Source: CAYHGX01 sp964356355 (GTDB lineage: Bacteria; Patescibacteriota; Gracilibacteria; UBA1369; LOWO2-01-FULL-3). From it: a stretch of DNA of 64,000 nucleotides. The stretch covers positions 1-64,000 of the forward strand of contig CAYHGX010000003.1 of the NCBI GenBank assembly GCA_964356355.1, in the 5' to 3' direction. Made by a program: the position numbers and the translations under genes. Positions 19,606 through 28,327 of the stretch are shown piece by piece; within the stretch, counting starts at the first letter, position 1; the number at the start of each line of letters is the position of its first letter. Under the pieces are notes generated by a model. That model saw only the letters and a list, made by a program, of their open reading frames with translations, was not told the origin of the DNA and did no database searches.

Positions 19606-20235
19606 ATGGATAAACTAGGGTCTGCCGTTGATGTTTTACAACAATTGGAAAGTTTGAGAAGGCAATATGAATCTCTTCCTGATGAGAAACGCCTTTTGAG
19701 TGGAAATATTCCTGATTGGCAACAGTTATTGGAGATGATGCCCGAGGGAAGGGTTTTGGATTCTGCTCTTGGTACTCTTGTGGATCCATGTGTTTATTTT
19801 TTAAATGGTAATCACCGTCGATTGGTAATAGGTGATGGAGGTGAGTATCCTCCTGAGTCGACCTTTGGTTTTGAGTTTAATGACGTTCTTGACCGGGAGA
19901 GGGTGTATTTTGCTGCAAAAGGTAATGGTGAGGTTGTTACTGCAAATCAAATTTGGAATTTGCCTCCTGATGTTGGGGCTGTTGTGGATAGAGGGCTGAT
20001 TCTCGGGTGGGAATATGAAATTGCAAATGCTGGGCAATTTGAATGTTTTCCGGATTCACTAGGGAATTTGGCTGTGCCTCCGATGACTTGGCTTTATGTT
20101 CCTGGTAATTTTGGTTTTGCGTCTCCTACGATTGGATTTTATGCCAATGGAAAGGTGATTCAGCAGCAATGGCAATGCGGAGCAAATAGAGCCATTGGTG
20201 CAAGAAGAGTAATTAGGGTTCCTCTTTCTAATTAG
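19606..20235 (+). CDS. hypothetical protein, 209 aa
   Basis: I do not recognise this protein. A short helical N-terminus (DVLQQLESLRRQYESL) is followed by a beta-rich body with many Gly, Trp and aromatic residues (for example GWEYEIANAGQFECF and WLYVPGNFGF), resembling a secretion-independent beta-sandwich. No signal peptide is visible. The start at 19606 is chosen because the upstream ATG at 19585 lies before the predicted transcription start. It ends exactly where the tRNA-Leu promoter begins. Confidence 0.6.
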   Translation: MDKLGSAVDVLQQLESLRRQYESLPDEKRLLSGNIPDWQQLLEMMPEGRVLDSALGTLVDPCVYFLNGNHRRLVIGDGGEYPPESTFGFEFNDVLDRERVYFAAKGNGEVVTANQIWNLPPDVGAVVDRGLILGWEYEIANAGQFECFPDSLGNLAVPPMTWLYVPGNFGFASPTIGFYANGKVIQQQWQCGANRAIGARRVIRVPLSN

Positions 20236-20264
20236 TTGCCTCGGAAAAGGCTGCATGCTAGAAT
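20236..20264 (+). promoter_or_regulatory. promoter of tRNA-Leu
   Basis: TTGCCT (20236-20241), a 17-bp spacer and TAGAAT (20259-20264) with an upstream TG. The start would be near 20271, 15 nt before the tRNA. Confidence 0.65.
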
Positions 20265-20285
20265 CCTCTCGCATTTTGCACCTGT

Positions 20286-20371
20286 GCCCAGGTGGTGGAA
20301 TGGTATACACGCTACCTTGAGGTGGTAGTGCCCGTAAGGGCGTGGAGGTTCAAGTCCTCTCTTGGGCACCA
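20286..20371 (+). tRNA. tRNA-Leu (anticodon GAG)
   Basis: The acceptor stem pairs GCCCAGG (20286-20292) with CTTGGGC (20361-20367), and CCA is encoded at 20369-20371. The anticodon stem CTACC/GGTAG encloses the loop TTGAGGT, giving GAG. A long variable arm (cccgtaaggg) confirms the class II, leucine type. Confidence 0.96.
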
Positions 20372-20388
20372 TTTTTTTAAAAAATATT

Positions 20389-22857
20389 ATGTCTACAAAT
20401 AAAGAGGCTGTCTTGTGGCACTCGCTGGATGTTCAGGCAGTTGTTTCTAAATTAGAATCAAGTGTTGATAAAGGTCTTTCGTTCGCGGAGGCGGCATTGC
20501 GTTTGGAAAAATATGGTCCTAATCAGCTTACTGCTGCAGTGAAGATTTCTCCTTTTATGCTTTTTTTGGCGCAGTTGAAAAATACCTTAATTATTATTCT
20601 TCTGATTGCCACAGTTCTTTCTGGTTTTTTAGGGCACGCGGTTGAAGCGATTGCGATTGGCGTGATCGTACTTTTTGCAGTTTTGCTGGGCTTTGTGCAA
20701 GAGTTTAGGGCCGAGCGAGCTTTGGAGGCCTTGCGTAAAATGGCTGCGCCGACGGCTTTAGTAATACGTGATGGTGTGGAAAGTAGTATTCCATCCTTGG
20801 AATTGGTGCCGGGCGATATAGTTTTATTATCAATGGGGGATCGTGTTCCGGCTGATTCCCGTTTATTAGAGGCGATTAATTTAAAGTCAGATGAAGCTGC
20901 TTTGACGGGCGAATCCCTGCCATCGGAGAAAAAGGCGGAGATGGTGTGTGCAGAAAAAGCGGTGGTGGGAGATAGGAAGAATATAGTTTTTTCCGGAACG
21001 AGTGTGACTTATGGACGAGGACGAGCGGTGGTTGTAGGGACTGGAATGCAGACTGAATTTGGACGTATTGCGGGCATGCTTCAAAATGTAGAAAAGGAGA
21101 GAACTCCACTTGAAAAAAATCTTGATCGTTTGGGTAAGGCTTTGACTAAGGCGGCTTTTGTGATCGTCTTTATAGTTGTAATGATTGGAATCTTCCGGGG
21201 CCAGCCAGTTTTGGAAATGTTCATATTTGGTATTGCTTTGGCTGTTGCCGTGGTGCCTGAGGCTTTGCCGGCTGTGGTGACAATCTCTCTGGCTATTGGT
21301 GTACAGAGAATGGTGAAACGTAATGCGTTGGTGAGGCATTTGCCNNNNNNNNNNNNNNNNNNNNNNNNNNNNNNNNNNNNNNNNNNNNNNNNNNNNNNNN
21401 NNNNNNNNNNNNNNNNNNNNNNNNNNNNNNNNNNNNNNNNNNNNATGAAAAAGGAGTTGTTGGATAAAAAGTTTCAACGTGTGGCGGAGATTCCTTTTAC
21501 TTCTGAAAGTAAACGTATGACCACGTTGCATGAAACTCCGGGTGGCAAGGTGGCTTATGCCAAGGGTGCTGCTGAAATCGTATTGGGTGCTTGTACTCAC
21601 TATCAGACAAGCGATGGCGTGAAACCGTTAACTCCTGAGTTGAGAGAAAGTATGTTGGCTAAAGTGGAAGAGTTTGCGGAACAGGCGTTGCGCGTGATTG
21701 GTGTGGCGTTGAAAGAGGTGGACGACATTGGTATGGCTGAAAAGGAAATGACCTTTTTAGGATTTTTTGGAATGATTGATCCGCCACGTATTGAGGCTAA
21801 AGAGGCGATTGAACTTTGTAAGCAGGCTGGTATTCAAATCATGATGATTACCGGTGATCATCCAATTACGGCTAAGGCGATTGCGCGTGAGTTGAATATT
21901 TTATCTGAGGGTGGGGAAGTGGTAACGGGGGCGGAAATTGAGGCGATGAGTGAAGCGGAACTTGAGCAGCGTATTGAGAAAATTGCTGTGTGTGCGAGAG
22001 TGTCGCCTGAGCATAAATTGAGGGTGGTAACGGCTCTGCAGAAACAGGGAGAGATCGTGGCGATGACTGGAGATGGAGTGAATGATGCTCCGGCTCTTAA
22101 AAAAGCTAATGTGGGCATTGCGATGGGTATTACGGGTACTGATGTTTCTAAGGAGGCAGCGGCGATGGTGCTGACCAATGATAACTTTGCTTCGATTGTG
22201 GCGGCAGTGGAAGAGGGCAGGATTATTTTTGGTAATGTGAAGAAGTATTTAATGTTTTTGTTGTCATCTAATATTGGTGAGATTGGATTGATGTTGCTGG
22301 CCTCTGTGGCAGGTTTGCCTTTGCCGCTTTCGGCCGTACAGATTTTGTATATCAACCTTGCTACCGATGGCCTGCCTGCTTTGGCTTTGGCCGTAGATCC
22401 GCCTGAATCTGATGTGATGAAGCGTCCTCCTCGTAAACTTGTGGGCGGAATTTTTAGTAGATCTGTGGTGGCATTAATGCTTACTGCGGGTATTTGGTCT
22501 GCGTTGGTGAATATTATAGTTTTTGTTTGGGCGCAGCAGTCTGGTCGTACGTTGGCGGAAAGTATGACTTTGGTATTTGTTACCTTGGTATTGATACAGT
22601 TCTTTAATGCTTACTGTTTCCGCTCTGATCGAATTTCTATCTTTAAGAAACCGTTTGCTAATCGTTGGTTGAACCGGGCGATTGTTTGGGAATTGTTGCT
22701 TTTGGTTTTGGTGGTCTATGTGCCTTTCCTACAAAAACCGTTTAATACCACTCCGCTATCTTACGTGGAATGGCTGGTAGCTATCGGTTCAGCTTTGACG
22801 ATCGTGCCACTTCTGGAAATGGCTAAATGGCTTTTCAGGAGGAAGGAGGTAAAGTAG
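20389..22857 (+). CDS. P-type cation ATPase, Ca2+-type (interrupted by an assembly gap)
   Basis: The order of parts is a cation-ATPase N-terminal domain, two membrane helices, the actuator domain with the TGES motif, and membrane helix 4 with PEALPA. After the gap come the end of the nucleotide-binding domain, the hinge TGDGVNDAPAL and six more membrane helices. The pattern fits the P2A group that pumps Ca2+, though Mn2+ or other ions are possible. The 100-N gap at 21345-21444 removes the DKTGT phosphorylation site and much of the N domain, which in the family needs well over 100 residues, so the true gap is larger than 100 bp. The ATG at 20389 is just after tRNA-Leu. Read-through from the tRNA promoter is possible. 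Confidence 0.92.
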   Translation: MSTNKEAVLWHSLDVQAVVSKLESSVDKGLSFAEAALRLEKYGPNQLTAAVKISPFMLFLAQLKNTLIIILLIATVLSGFLGHAVEAIAIGVIVLFAVLLGFVQEFRAERALEALRKMAAPTALVIRDGVESSIPSLELVPGDIVLLSMGDRVPADSRLLEAINLKSDEAALTGESLPSEKKAEMVCAEKAVVGDRKNIVFSGTSVTYGRGRAVVVGTGMQTEFGRIAGMLQNVEKERTPLEKNLDRLGKALTKAAFVIVFIVVMIGIFRGQPVLEMFIFGIALAVAVVPEALPAVVTISLAIGVQRMVKRNALVRHLXXXXXXXXXXXXXXXXXXXXXXXXXXXXXXXXXXMKKELLDKKFQRVAEIPFTSESKRMTTLHETPGGKVAYAKGAAEIVLGACTHYQTSDGVKPLTPELRESMLAKVEEFAEQALRVIGVALKEVDDIGMAEKEMTFLGFFGMIDPPRIEAKEAIELCKQAGIQIMMITGDHPITAKAIARELNILSEGGEVVTGAEIEAMSEAELEQRIEKIAVCARVSPEHKLRVVTALQKQGEIVAMTGDGVNDAPALKKANVGIAMGITGTDVSKEAAAMVLTNDNFASIVAAVEEGRIIFGNVKKYLMFLLSSNIGEIGLMLLASVAGLPLPLSAVQILYINLATDGLPALALAVDPPESDVMKRPPRKLVGGIFSRSVVALMLTAGIWSALVNIIVFVWAQQSGRTLAESMTLVFVTLVLIQFFNAYCFRSDRISIFKKPFANRWLNRAIVWELLLLVLVVYVPFLQKPFNTTPLSYVEWLVAIGSALTIVPLLEMAKWLFRRKEVK
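21345..21444. other. assembly gap, 100 N
   Basis: A scaffold placeholder inside the P-type ATPase gene. Family length suggests that several hundred bases are missing. Confidence 0.95.
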
Positions 22858-22883
22858 AGGGTTAGGTCTTTTATTTAAAAATT

Positions 22884-23249
22884 ATGCAAGTAAGTAACGA
22901 AGATCTAGATATATTAACAAAGTTGGAAGAATCCCTTTGGGTGGATGCAACTCGATTTAATAAAGAGTACATGGAGAGTATTTTGGCTTCGGATTTTTTT
23001 GAATTTGGAAGGTCTGGGAGAATATACGAGAGAGAACATACTATTAACGTTTCTCGCGAATCTATAAACGCAAAGTTGCCACTGAAAAATTTTGCGGTTC
23101 AGGGTGTGACGAAAGAGGTATTTCTTGTTACTTACGTGAGTGAAGTTCAATATGGGGAACTAGAGTTAGCTAACAGAAGCTCACTTTGGGTGAAAACGGC
23201 GGATGGTTTTAAATTAAAATTTCATCAGGGAACGGCTGTTAAAAATTAA
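22884..23249 (+). CDS. DUF4440/SnoaL-like (NTF2-fold) protein
   Basis: The protein is 121 residues. The pattern of an N-terminal helix with two helical turns (LTKLEESLWVDATRFNKEYMESIL), DFFEFGRSGRIY and strands ending LWVKTADGFKLKFHQG matches the DUF4440 group of the NTF2-like fold, whose function is generally unknown. The ATG follows an AT-rich stretch without a Shine-Dalgarno sequence. It is 2 nt before the next gene and begins a run of four same-strand small genes. Confidence 0.75.
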   Translation: MQVSNEDLDILTKLEESLWVDATRFNKEYMESILASDFFEFGRSGRIYEREHTINVSRESINAKLPLKNFAVQGVTKEVFLVTYVSEVQYGELELANRSSLWVKTADGFKLKFHQGTAVKN

Positions 23250-23251
23250 AT

Positions 23252-23893
23252 ATGATTTACCTAATTGGCGGGCCACCAAAGTGTGGAAAAACTACGTTGG
23301 CTAAAAAGTTGGCCAAGAAATTGGGGATTCAGTGGGTGGCTTCCGATACTTTGGAGGTGGTGGCAATGAATTACGTGGATAAATATGCTCCGGAGAAAAT
23401 GGATAACTTATATCCGCACTGGGCGATGAAGGGTGAAACAAATGATGAAACCTATTCGTTGTTTTCACCTGTGCAAATTGCCAAAAACTATATCAAACAA
23501 GCCAAAGCTACTTATGCGGCTATAGAGATGTTTTCGATCTGTGAAATTACGGACGGAAATGATTATATTATCGAGGGATATCATATGACGCCGGAACTTG
23601 CGGCGAAGTTGATTAAAAAATATGGTGCTGGAAATTTCAGAGTGCTTTTTCTAGTGAAGTCAGATGAGGAGAAATTCATTAAAGATGTGAAGAAAAGTTC
23701 TACGCCGAATGATTGGATTTTGGCTAAAACAAAGAAGGATGAAACTTTTGGGAAGATTGCGAAAATGGTGAGTTGGTATGGTCAATTTTTTGCGAAAGAG
23801 GCGGGGAAACATGGATTTCAAGTTTTGAATTTGGATGAGGATTTTGGTGAACAAATTAAAAAAGCAATATGGCAACTAAGCAGTCAACAGTAG
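23252..23893 (+). CDS. P-loop kinase-like NTPase
   Basis: The protein is 213 residues. A Walker A motif GGPPKCGKTT occurs at residues 6-15, followed by an ASDTLEVV segment as in small-molecule kinases that act on nucleotides or phosphoglycerate-type substrates. The second half has IIEGYHM in the Walker B place. The substrate is not evident. It overlaps the TfoX-like gene by 25 nt, showing tight coupling. Confidence 0.7.
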   Translation: MIYLIGGPPKCGKTTLAKKLAKKLGIQWVASDTLEVVAMNYVDKYAPEKMDNLYPHWAMKGETNDETYSLFSPVQIAKNYIKQAKATYAAIEMFSICEITDGNDYIIEGYHMTPELAAKLIKKYGAGNFRVLFLVKSDEEKFIKDVKKSSTPNDWILAKTKKDETFGKIAKMVSWYGQFFAKEAGKHGFQVLNLDEDFGEQIKKAIWQLSSQQ

Positions 23894-24186
23894 ATTTTAT
23901 TTTGGACCAGTTGGTTTCGCTGGGGGAGGTTTCCGCGCGGAAGATGTTTGGCGAATATGCTCTGTATTGTCACGGAAAGGTGGTGGCGTTGATTTGCGAC
24001 GACACCTTGTTTGTGAAAATTACTGAGCCAGGAAAGGCCTTTGTAGGAGATGATTACGAGGAGGGGAGTGCTTATCCGAGGGCTAAGCCTTCAATGGTGA
24101 TTGCCGAGGAACTCCTTGAGGATCGTGAGTGGCTGAGTGAACTAATGCAGATTACATCTGATAATTTACCTATACCTAAGAAATAA
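23869..24186 (+). CDS. TfoX/Sxy N-terminal domain protein
   Basis: The protein is 105 residues. The motif VSARKMFGEYALYCHGKVVA is the signature of the TfoX N-terminal domain. In gamma-proteobacteria the larger TfoX/Sxy protein activates competence genes; small single-domain versions are widespread and have no assigned job. A link to DNA uptake is therefore only a suggestion. It sits between a kinase-like gene and a methyltransferase gene, overlapping the former and 3 nt from the latter. Confidence 0.85.
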   Translation: MATKQSTVDFILDQLVSLGEVSARKMFGEYALYCHGKVVALICDDTLFVKITEPGKAFVGDDYEEGSAYPRAKPSMVIAEELLEDREWLSELMQITSDNLPIPKK

Positions 24187-24189
24187 TAG

Positions 24190-24870
24190 ATGAGCATTCC
24201 CAGTAATCAAAAACAGTGGGAAAAGTTTGCGAGCAAGGATCCATTTTTTTATGTGGATACTGAATTTGAAAATCCTGATCAGTTTTGGAAAAAAGGTGAG
24301 GATAATTTTCAGGAATATATTTTTCCGCTTCTGCAAAAGTATAAGATTTCAACGGGTGTTGGTGTGGATTTTGGTTGTGGGGTTGGTAGACATACCTTTC
24401 CGTTGGCGAAATATTTTGAAACTGTGATGGGGGTGGATGTGTCGAACGGAATGCTGGAGCAGCCGCGGATTATTGCCAAGGATAGGAAGGTGAGGAATAT
24501 TCAATTTATTCAAAATGATGTGTTTTTTGATAGCAATGAATTGGTTGATTTTATTTATTGCGCAAATGTATTTCAACATATTGAGGATATTGAACAGATT
24601 GAGTTGATACTAACTCAGATGTCACGTTTGCTTCGCGGATATGCTTATATACAGTTTGATACTAGGCCGCGAACTTGGCTGTATCATTTGAAAAGAGGAA
24701 TGCCGGATTTTTTGCTGCCTCGTTCTCAGCGGAGTGGAATTCGGAGGATTCGCAGAGATGCTGAAGAGTTAAGGAGTTTGATTAAGATGATGGGGTATTC
24801 TATTGTGGAAGAGCATCAGCCTAATTCGGAATATCATTATTTTTTGTTAGAAAAATCATACTCAAACTAA
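24190..24870 (+). CDS. class I SAM-dependent methyltransferase
   Basis: The protein is 226 residues. The SAM-binding motif GVDFGCGVGRHTFPLA is near residue 58, followed by the acidic strand MGVDVSNGML and FIYCANVFQHIED in motif IV position. The substrate is unknown. It is the last gene of the compact run beginning at 22884. The C-terminal part is basic (PRSQRSGIRRIRRD), which may mean binding to nucleic acid or an acidic surface. Confidence 0.82.
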   Translation: MSIPSNQKQWEKFASKDPFFYVDTEFENPDQFWKKGEDNFQEYIFPLLQKYKISTGVGVDFGCGVGRHTFPLAKYFETVMGVDVSNGMLEQPRIIAKDRKVRNIQFIQNDVFFDSNELVDFIYCANVFQHIEDIEQIELILTQMSRLLRGYAYIQFDTRPRTWLYHLKRGMPDFLLPRSQRSGIRRIRRDAEELRSLIKMMGYSIVEEHQPNSEYHYFLLEKSYSN

Positions 24871-24936
24871 TCCTTTTCATTGTTGTGTCTTTGGGACTGG
24901 CTATTACTATTTTAACGATATTTAATATTTCATCGT

Positions 24937-25150
24937 ATGGACAGTGGAAAAGAATCATTTGAGAACGAGGTTTTTCATTATAAGGACTATGTGGGGCGAA
25001 GTTTTTGTGAGAGAGATTTTTTGAATTGCACGTTTAAATGGAAATGATCTTAGGTGTTTTTATCTTCAACGTGCCAGGGAGGCTTTGCCTACCTTAACTG
25101 ATCCGGATGCAATTGGGTTGTTGGAATCAATGATTAGGTATTATTCTTAG
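24937..25150 (+). pseudogene. frameshifted small gene remnant, pentapeptide-repeat-like start
   Basis: An ATG at 24937 opens a 36-codon frame with FCERDFLNCTF, like a pentapeptide repeat, that stops at TGA 25045. A second, +1-shifted frame overlaps it and runs to TAG 25148, encoding a sensible helical end (YLQRAREALPTL, then GLLESMIRYY). Shifting by one base between about 25031 and 25047 would join them into one protein of about 70 residues. This may be a decayed gene or a sequencing error. Confidence 0.4.
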
Positions 25151-25153
25151 TTC

Positions 25154-25597
25154 ATGAGTGAAATTCACCTTAGAAAGGCTTCGGCTGAGGATGCGGTCAA
25201 GTTGATTGAGTTGCAGATGGCGGCGGCGAGTGGTTTGTATGCGATTGATACCGAGGAGCGGTTGCAGAAATATGCGGAGGATGGCGATGTGTTTATGATT
25301 TTGAAGGGCGAGGAGGTGATTGGGGCAATTCTTTATGATATGGAGCATGATGGCTCGATTTATTTGAGTGGGATTGTGATTGCGGCTGAGTATCAGGGAC
25401 AGGGTTATTCTAAAATTGCGATGCGGGAGTTTTTACGAGAGATGGATGAATGCAACATTCATTTAACGGTGCATCCCGACAACGCAAGTGCGGTGAAGCT
25501 TTACTTGGGTGTGGGTTTTACGGTGACTGCACGCAAAGAAAATTGTTTTGGTGATGGACAGCCTAGGCTGGTGATGGAGCGTTCTGCTAGAATGTAG
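25154..25597 (+). CDS. GNAT family N-acetyltransferase
   Basis: The protein is 147 residues, a single GNAT domain. The acetyl-CoA loop is seen as VIAAEYQGQGYSKIAMREF near residue 75, followed by the strand LTVHPDNASAVKLYLGVGF typical of the last GNAT motif. The substrate is unknown. The ATG lies 3 nt after the pseudogene stop and the stop is 2 nt before the next gene. Confidence 0.9.
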   Translation: MSEIHLRKASAEDAVKLIELQMAAASGLYAIDTEERLQKYAEDGDVFMILKGEEVIGAILYDMEHDGSIYLSGIVIAAEYQGQGYSKIAMREFLREMDECNIHLTVHPDNASAVKLYLGVGFTVTARKENCFGDGQPRLVMERSARM

Positions 25598-25599
25598 AC

Positions 25600-26337
25600 A
25601 TGAAACACAGTTATCCTGAAATTATTGAAGTGGACGGTAATACCTATCCTGTTGAGTACGAGGTGGCCATGAGGGCTACTTCGACGGTGCGGGTGAAGCA
25701 TGGAGTGGTGAAGATGAAGCTTAGTCGGTATTCTTTTGGCCAGGCGCGGGAGGAGACGATTGAAAAGTTTTTGGTGTGGGCGAAGAAGCGGTTACAGAAA
25801 GAAGCTGTGGTGAAATCTACTATGCTGGTGCCAAAATATCAGGATGGTGGGCTGATTTATGCGCATAACAAGGTTTACGAGGTAAGGGTGGTGTTTATGC
25901 CGGTGGGTTTGATGCGTACGAAATTGATGCCGGATGGTGTAATTAAGGTGGTGTTTCCGGAAAATTATCGACGGTTGGATTTGGGGAATGCCTTAAAAGA
26001 TGCGGTGGAAAAGGTGATTATTAAAGATCAATTGCCTTATTTGAGAGAGGTAGTGTCGGAGCTGAATTTGTTGCATTTTCAGGCCAAATATAATGAAGTG
26101 AGGTTTAAGCGTGTGAATGGGCGCTTTGGAAGCTGTAGTAGCAAGGGAAATATCAACATTGCTTATCGGCTGCTTTTTGCACCGAAAGAGGTGTTTGTAT
26201 ATGTGTGTGTGCATGAGTTGGCTCATTTAAAACAGTTCAACCATTCTGCGCGCTTTTGGGCTTTGGTGGAGGAGGCGCTGCCGGGGTATAAGGATCAGGA
26301 AAAGTGGCTTAGGGATAATGGATTTGCGTTGGGGTGA
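25600..26337 (+). CDS. YgjP-like zinc metallopeptidase domain protein (DUF45)
   Basis: The protein is 245 residues. The zinc motif HELAHLKQFNHSARFW supplies HExxH and a third His, preceded by FGSCSSKGNINI as in the YgjP/WSS1-like family. Members are predicted zinc peptidases with few tested substrates. The first 90 residues form the usual beta-rich N-terminal part. It is translationally close to the GNAT gene, and the stop is TGA, showing that UGA works as a stop here. Confidence 0.9.
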   Translation: MKHSYPEIIEVDGNTYPVEYEVAMRATSTVRVKHGVVKMKLSRYSFGQAREETIEKFLVWAKKRLQKEAVVKSTMLVPKYQDGGLIYAHNKVYEVRVVFMPVGLMRTKLMPDGVIKVVFPENYRRLDLGNALKDAVEKVIIKDQLPYLREVVSELNLLHFQAKYNEVRFKRVNGRFGSCSSKGNINIAYRLLFAPKEVFVYVCVHELAHLKQFNHSARFWALVEEALPGYKDQEKWLRDNGFALG

Positions 26338-26370
26338 TCACATAGCTGCAGGCGCAGTGATCTTGTATTT
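26336..26370 (+). terminator. weak terminator-like hairpin after the YgjP-like gene
   Basis: GATCA (26336-26340) and CTGC (26346-26349) can pair with GCAG (26354-26357) and TGATC (26358-26362), with a bulge, followed by a T-rich stretch. It overlaps the stop codon and precedes the tRNA-Val promoter. Confidence 0.35.
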
Positions 26371-26385
26371 TTGGATTATTTTCCA

Positions 26386-26414
26386 TTGCAACTTATAAAT
26401 GGCTGTGTTAAAAA
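26386..26414 (+). promoter_or_regulatory. promoter of tRNA-Val
   Basis: TTGCAA (26386-26391), a 17-bp spacer and TAAAAA (26409-26414) with an upstream TG. The start would be about 13 nt before the tRNA. Confidence 0.5.
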
Positions 26415-26433
26415 TTATTGGCATTGAAATCTA

Positions 26434-26510
26434 GGGAGCTTAGCTCAGTTGGCTAGAGCATCTCGTTTACACCGAGAGGGTCAAAGGTTCGAATCCTTTA
26501 GCTCCCACCA
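26434..26510 (+). tRNA. tRNA-Val (anticodon TAC)
   Basis: The acceptor stem pairs GGGAGCT (26434-26440) with AGCTCCC (26500-26506), and CCA is encoded at 26508-26510. The anticodon stem TCTCG/CGAGA encloses TTTACAC, giving TAC. The T-arm has the normal ggttcgaatcc. Confidence 0.96.
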
Positions 26511-26520
26511 TCAAACGCTT

Positions 26521-27102
26521 ATGTCGTTGGAACAAATTATTTCACTTCTCACGGCTTATAAGTATTTTTTGCTTTTTCCGATTGTGGTGGTGGAAGGGCC
26601 AATTGTTACTGTGATTGCCGGTTTTTTGGTATCAATTGGACGGTTGGATTTTTTTACTTCCTACCTTGTGATCGTATTGGGGGATCTTGTTGGTGATAGT
26701 ATGTATTATTCGTTTGGCTATTATGGAAGGGAGAAGTTTGTTGAAAAGTGGGGACGATTTTTGGGTATTACTGAGGAACGAGTGTTGAATCTGGAGAAGC
26801 ATTTTGAAAAGCATAGTGGGAAAACACTGGTGATTGGTAAACTAACGCATGCTGTTGGCGGGGTGTTGCTTGTTGCAGCTGGTATGGCTAAGATGCCATT
26901 TTGGAAGTTTTTTATCTATAATGTAATTAGTACATTGCCTAAATCTTTATTGATTTTGGTTGTTGGGTTTTATTTTGGGAAGGCTTATACTCAAATAAAT
27001 TCTTATTTTGATTACTTAGCTTTATTTTTTGTCGGTGTTGTTGTAATTGGAGGTGTGATTTACTTTGTGCTTCGTGTTTTGAAGAGGAGAAGGCGGTTTT
27101 GA
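26521..27102 (+). CDS. DedA family membrane protein
   Basis: The protein is 193 residues from the ATG at 26521, which is 10 nt after tRNA-Val; the open frame running back through the tRNA is not used. The DedA/VTT pattern is seen: an entrant hydrophobic N-terminus with VVEGPIVTVIAGFLVS, LGDLVGDSMYYSFGYYGR, the motif RFLGITEERVLNLEKHFEKH and further membrane helices near the end. DedA proteins are lipid scramblases or transporters linked to envelope stability. The final residues are strongly basic and cytosolic. Confidence 0.9.
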   Translation: MSLEQIISLLTAYKYFLLFPIVVVEGPIVTVIAGFLVSIGRLDFFTSYLVIVLGDLVGDSMYYSFGYYGREKFVEKWGRFLGITEERVLNLEKHFEKHSGKTLVIGKLTHAVGGVLLVAAGMAKMPFWKFFIYNVISTLPKSLLILVVGFYFGKAYTQINSYFDYLALFFVGVVVIGGVIYFVLRVLKRRRRF

Positions 27103-27121
27103 TTATTTCTTAAATTGATTT

Positions 27122-28303
27122 ATGAAGATTTTGATAGTTGGCCCAACTTTTTATCCGGATGTGAATGGAGCCTCTTATTTTACTCAAAGGCTAGCGAGTT
27201 ATCTGCATGCGCGGGGGAATTCTGTTTTGGTGATTGCTCCTTCTAGGTATATGCGTAATGAGCTTTATGATTTGCGTGGTGTTGCGGTTTTTGGGATTCG
27301 TTCTTTTCCTACCTTTATTAATAAATTCAGAGTGGCTCAATTGGTTTTTATTAAAAAGGTGTTACGGAGAAAGATTAAGAGGTTTGCTCCTGATGTGATT
27401 CATTTGCAAAGTCATTTGGTGTTTGGAAAGGCTGTTGTGGAGATTGCTGAAGAACTGGGGATTCCGGTGGTTGGCACTAATCATTTTATGCCTGAAAATT
27501 TATTGCATTATTTGCATATGCCGGAAAAAATTGAACTTGGAATTAAGCGTTTTCTTTGGGGTGGTTTCTCTGGGGTTTTTGATAGGGTTGATGCGGTTAC
27601 TACTCCTACTAAAACAGGAGCTCAATTGCTTGCTGATGTAGGTTTTGGTAAAAAGGTGACGGCTCTTTCATGTGGTATTGATTTGAAAATATATACTCCT
27701 AAAAATGATGGTAGCTATCTTAAGAAAAAATATAATTTACCTGATAAACCTACCTTGTTGTATTTAGGCAGATTGGATAAAGAGAAAAATGTAGAGGTTC
27801 TTTTGAGGGCTTTTGCGTTGGCTTTGAAGAAGGTTGATATTCATTTTGTAATTGCTGGGTTTGGGGTGGAGGAACCTAATTTGCGTGAATTGGTTGCTAG
27901 TTTGGAAATTGAGGACGCGGTTACTTTTACAGGATTTGTGACCGATAAGGATAAACCTTATTTATATAGAGTTGCTGATTGTTTTGCGATTGCTGGCATT
28001 GCTGAGTTGCAAAGCATTGTGACGATGGAGGCGATGGCTTCTGGTTTGCCAGTTATTGCTGTGGATGCAATGGCGCTGCCTCATTTAGTAAGGCATGGGA
28101 AAAATGGATATTTATTTAAACTGAAGGAGGTTAAAACTATTTCAAAATATATCATCTCATTGCTTTCTGATCCGAAGTTACGCAAACAGATGTCAAAAAA
28201 GAGTTTAGAATTGATTAAAGAACATGGAATTGAAAAAATGATGGATCGTTATGAGGCTATTTATAAGGATGTCATAGACAAAAAAAAGACCCAACGGGAT
28301 TAA
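27122..28303 (+). CDS. glycosyltransferase family 4 protein
   Basis: The protein is 393 residues with the two-domain GT-B form. The N-terminal GT4 segment VNGASYFTQRLASYLHARG, the linker LYLGRLDKEKNVEVLL and the donor-site motif AELQSIVTMEAMASGLPVIA (the E-x7-E pair) are clear. It transfers a sugar from a nucleotide donor to a lipid or glycan acceptor, probably at the inner face of the membrane. It is 19 nt after the DedA gene. A strong bidirectional terminator overlaps its stop codon. Confidence 0.92.
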   Translation: MKILIVGPTFYPDVNGASYFTQRLASYLHARGNSVLVIAPSRYMRNELYDLRGVAVFGIRSFPTFINKFRVAQLVFIKKVLRRKIKRFAPDVIHLQSHLVFGKAVVEIAEELGIPVVGTNHFMPENLLHYLHMPEKIELGIKRFLWGGFSGVFDRVDAVTTPTKTGAQLLADVGFGKKVTALSCGIDLKIYTPKNDGSYLKKKYNLPDKPTLLYLGRLDKEKNVEVLLRAFALALKKVDIHFVIAGFGVEEPNLRELVASLEIEDAVTFTGFVTDKDKPYLYRVADCFAIAGIAELQSIVTMEAMASGLPVIAVDAMALPHLVRHGKNGYLFKLKEVKTISKYIISLLSDPKLRKQMSKKSLELIKEHGIEKMMDRYEAIYKDVIDKKKTQRD

Positions 28304-28318
28304 CGTTGGGTCCTTTTT
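28288..28318. terminator. bidirectional intrinsic terminator
   Basis: A 9-bp perfect stem GACCCAACG/CGTTGGGTC (28288-28296 with 28304-28312) is flanked by an A-run on the left and a T-run on the right, so it can end transcripts from both sides. The glycosyltransferase stop codon lies in its loop. The DUF378 gene ends 10 nt beyond on the other strand. Confidence 0.88.
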
Positions 28319-28327
28319 ATCTTATGT

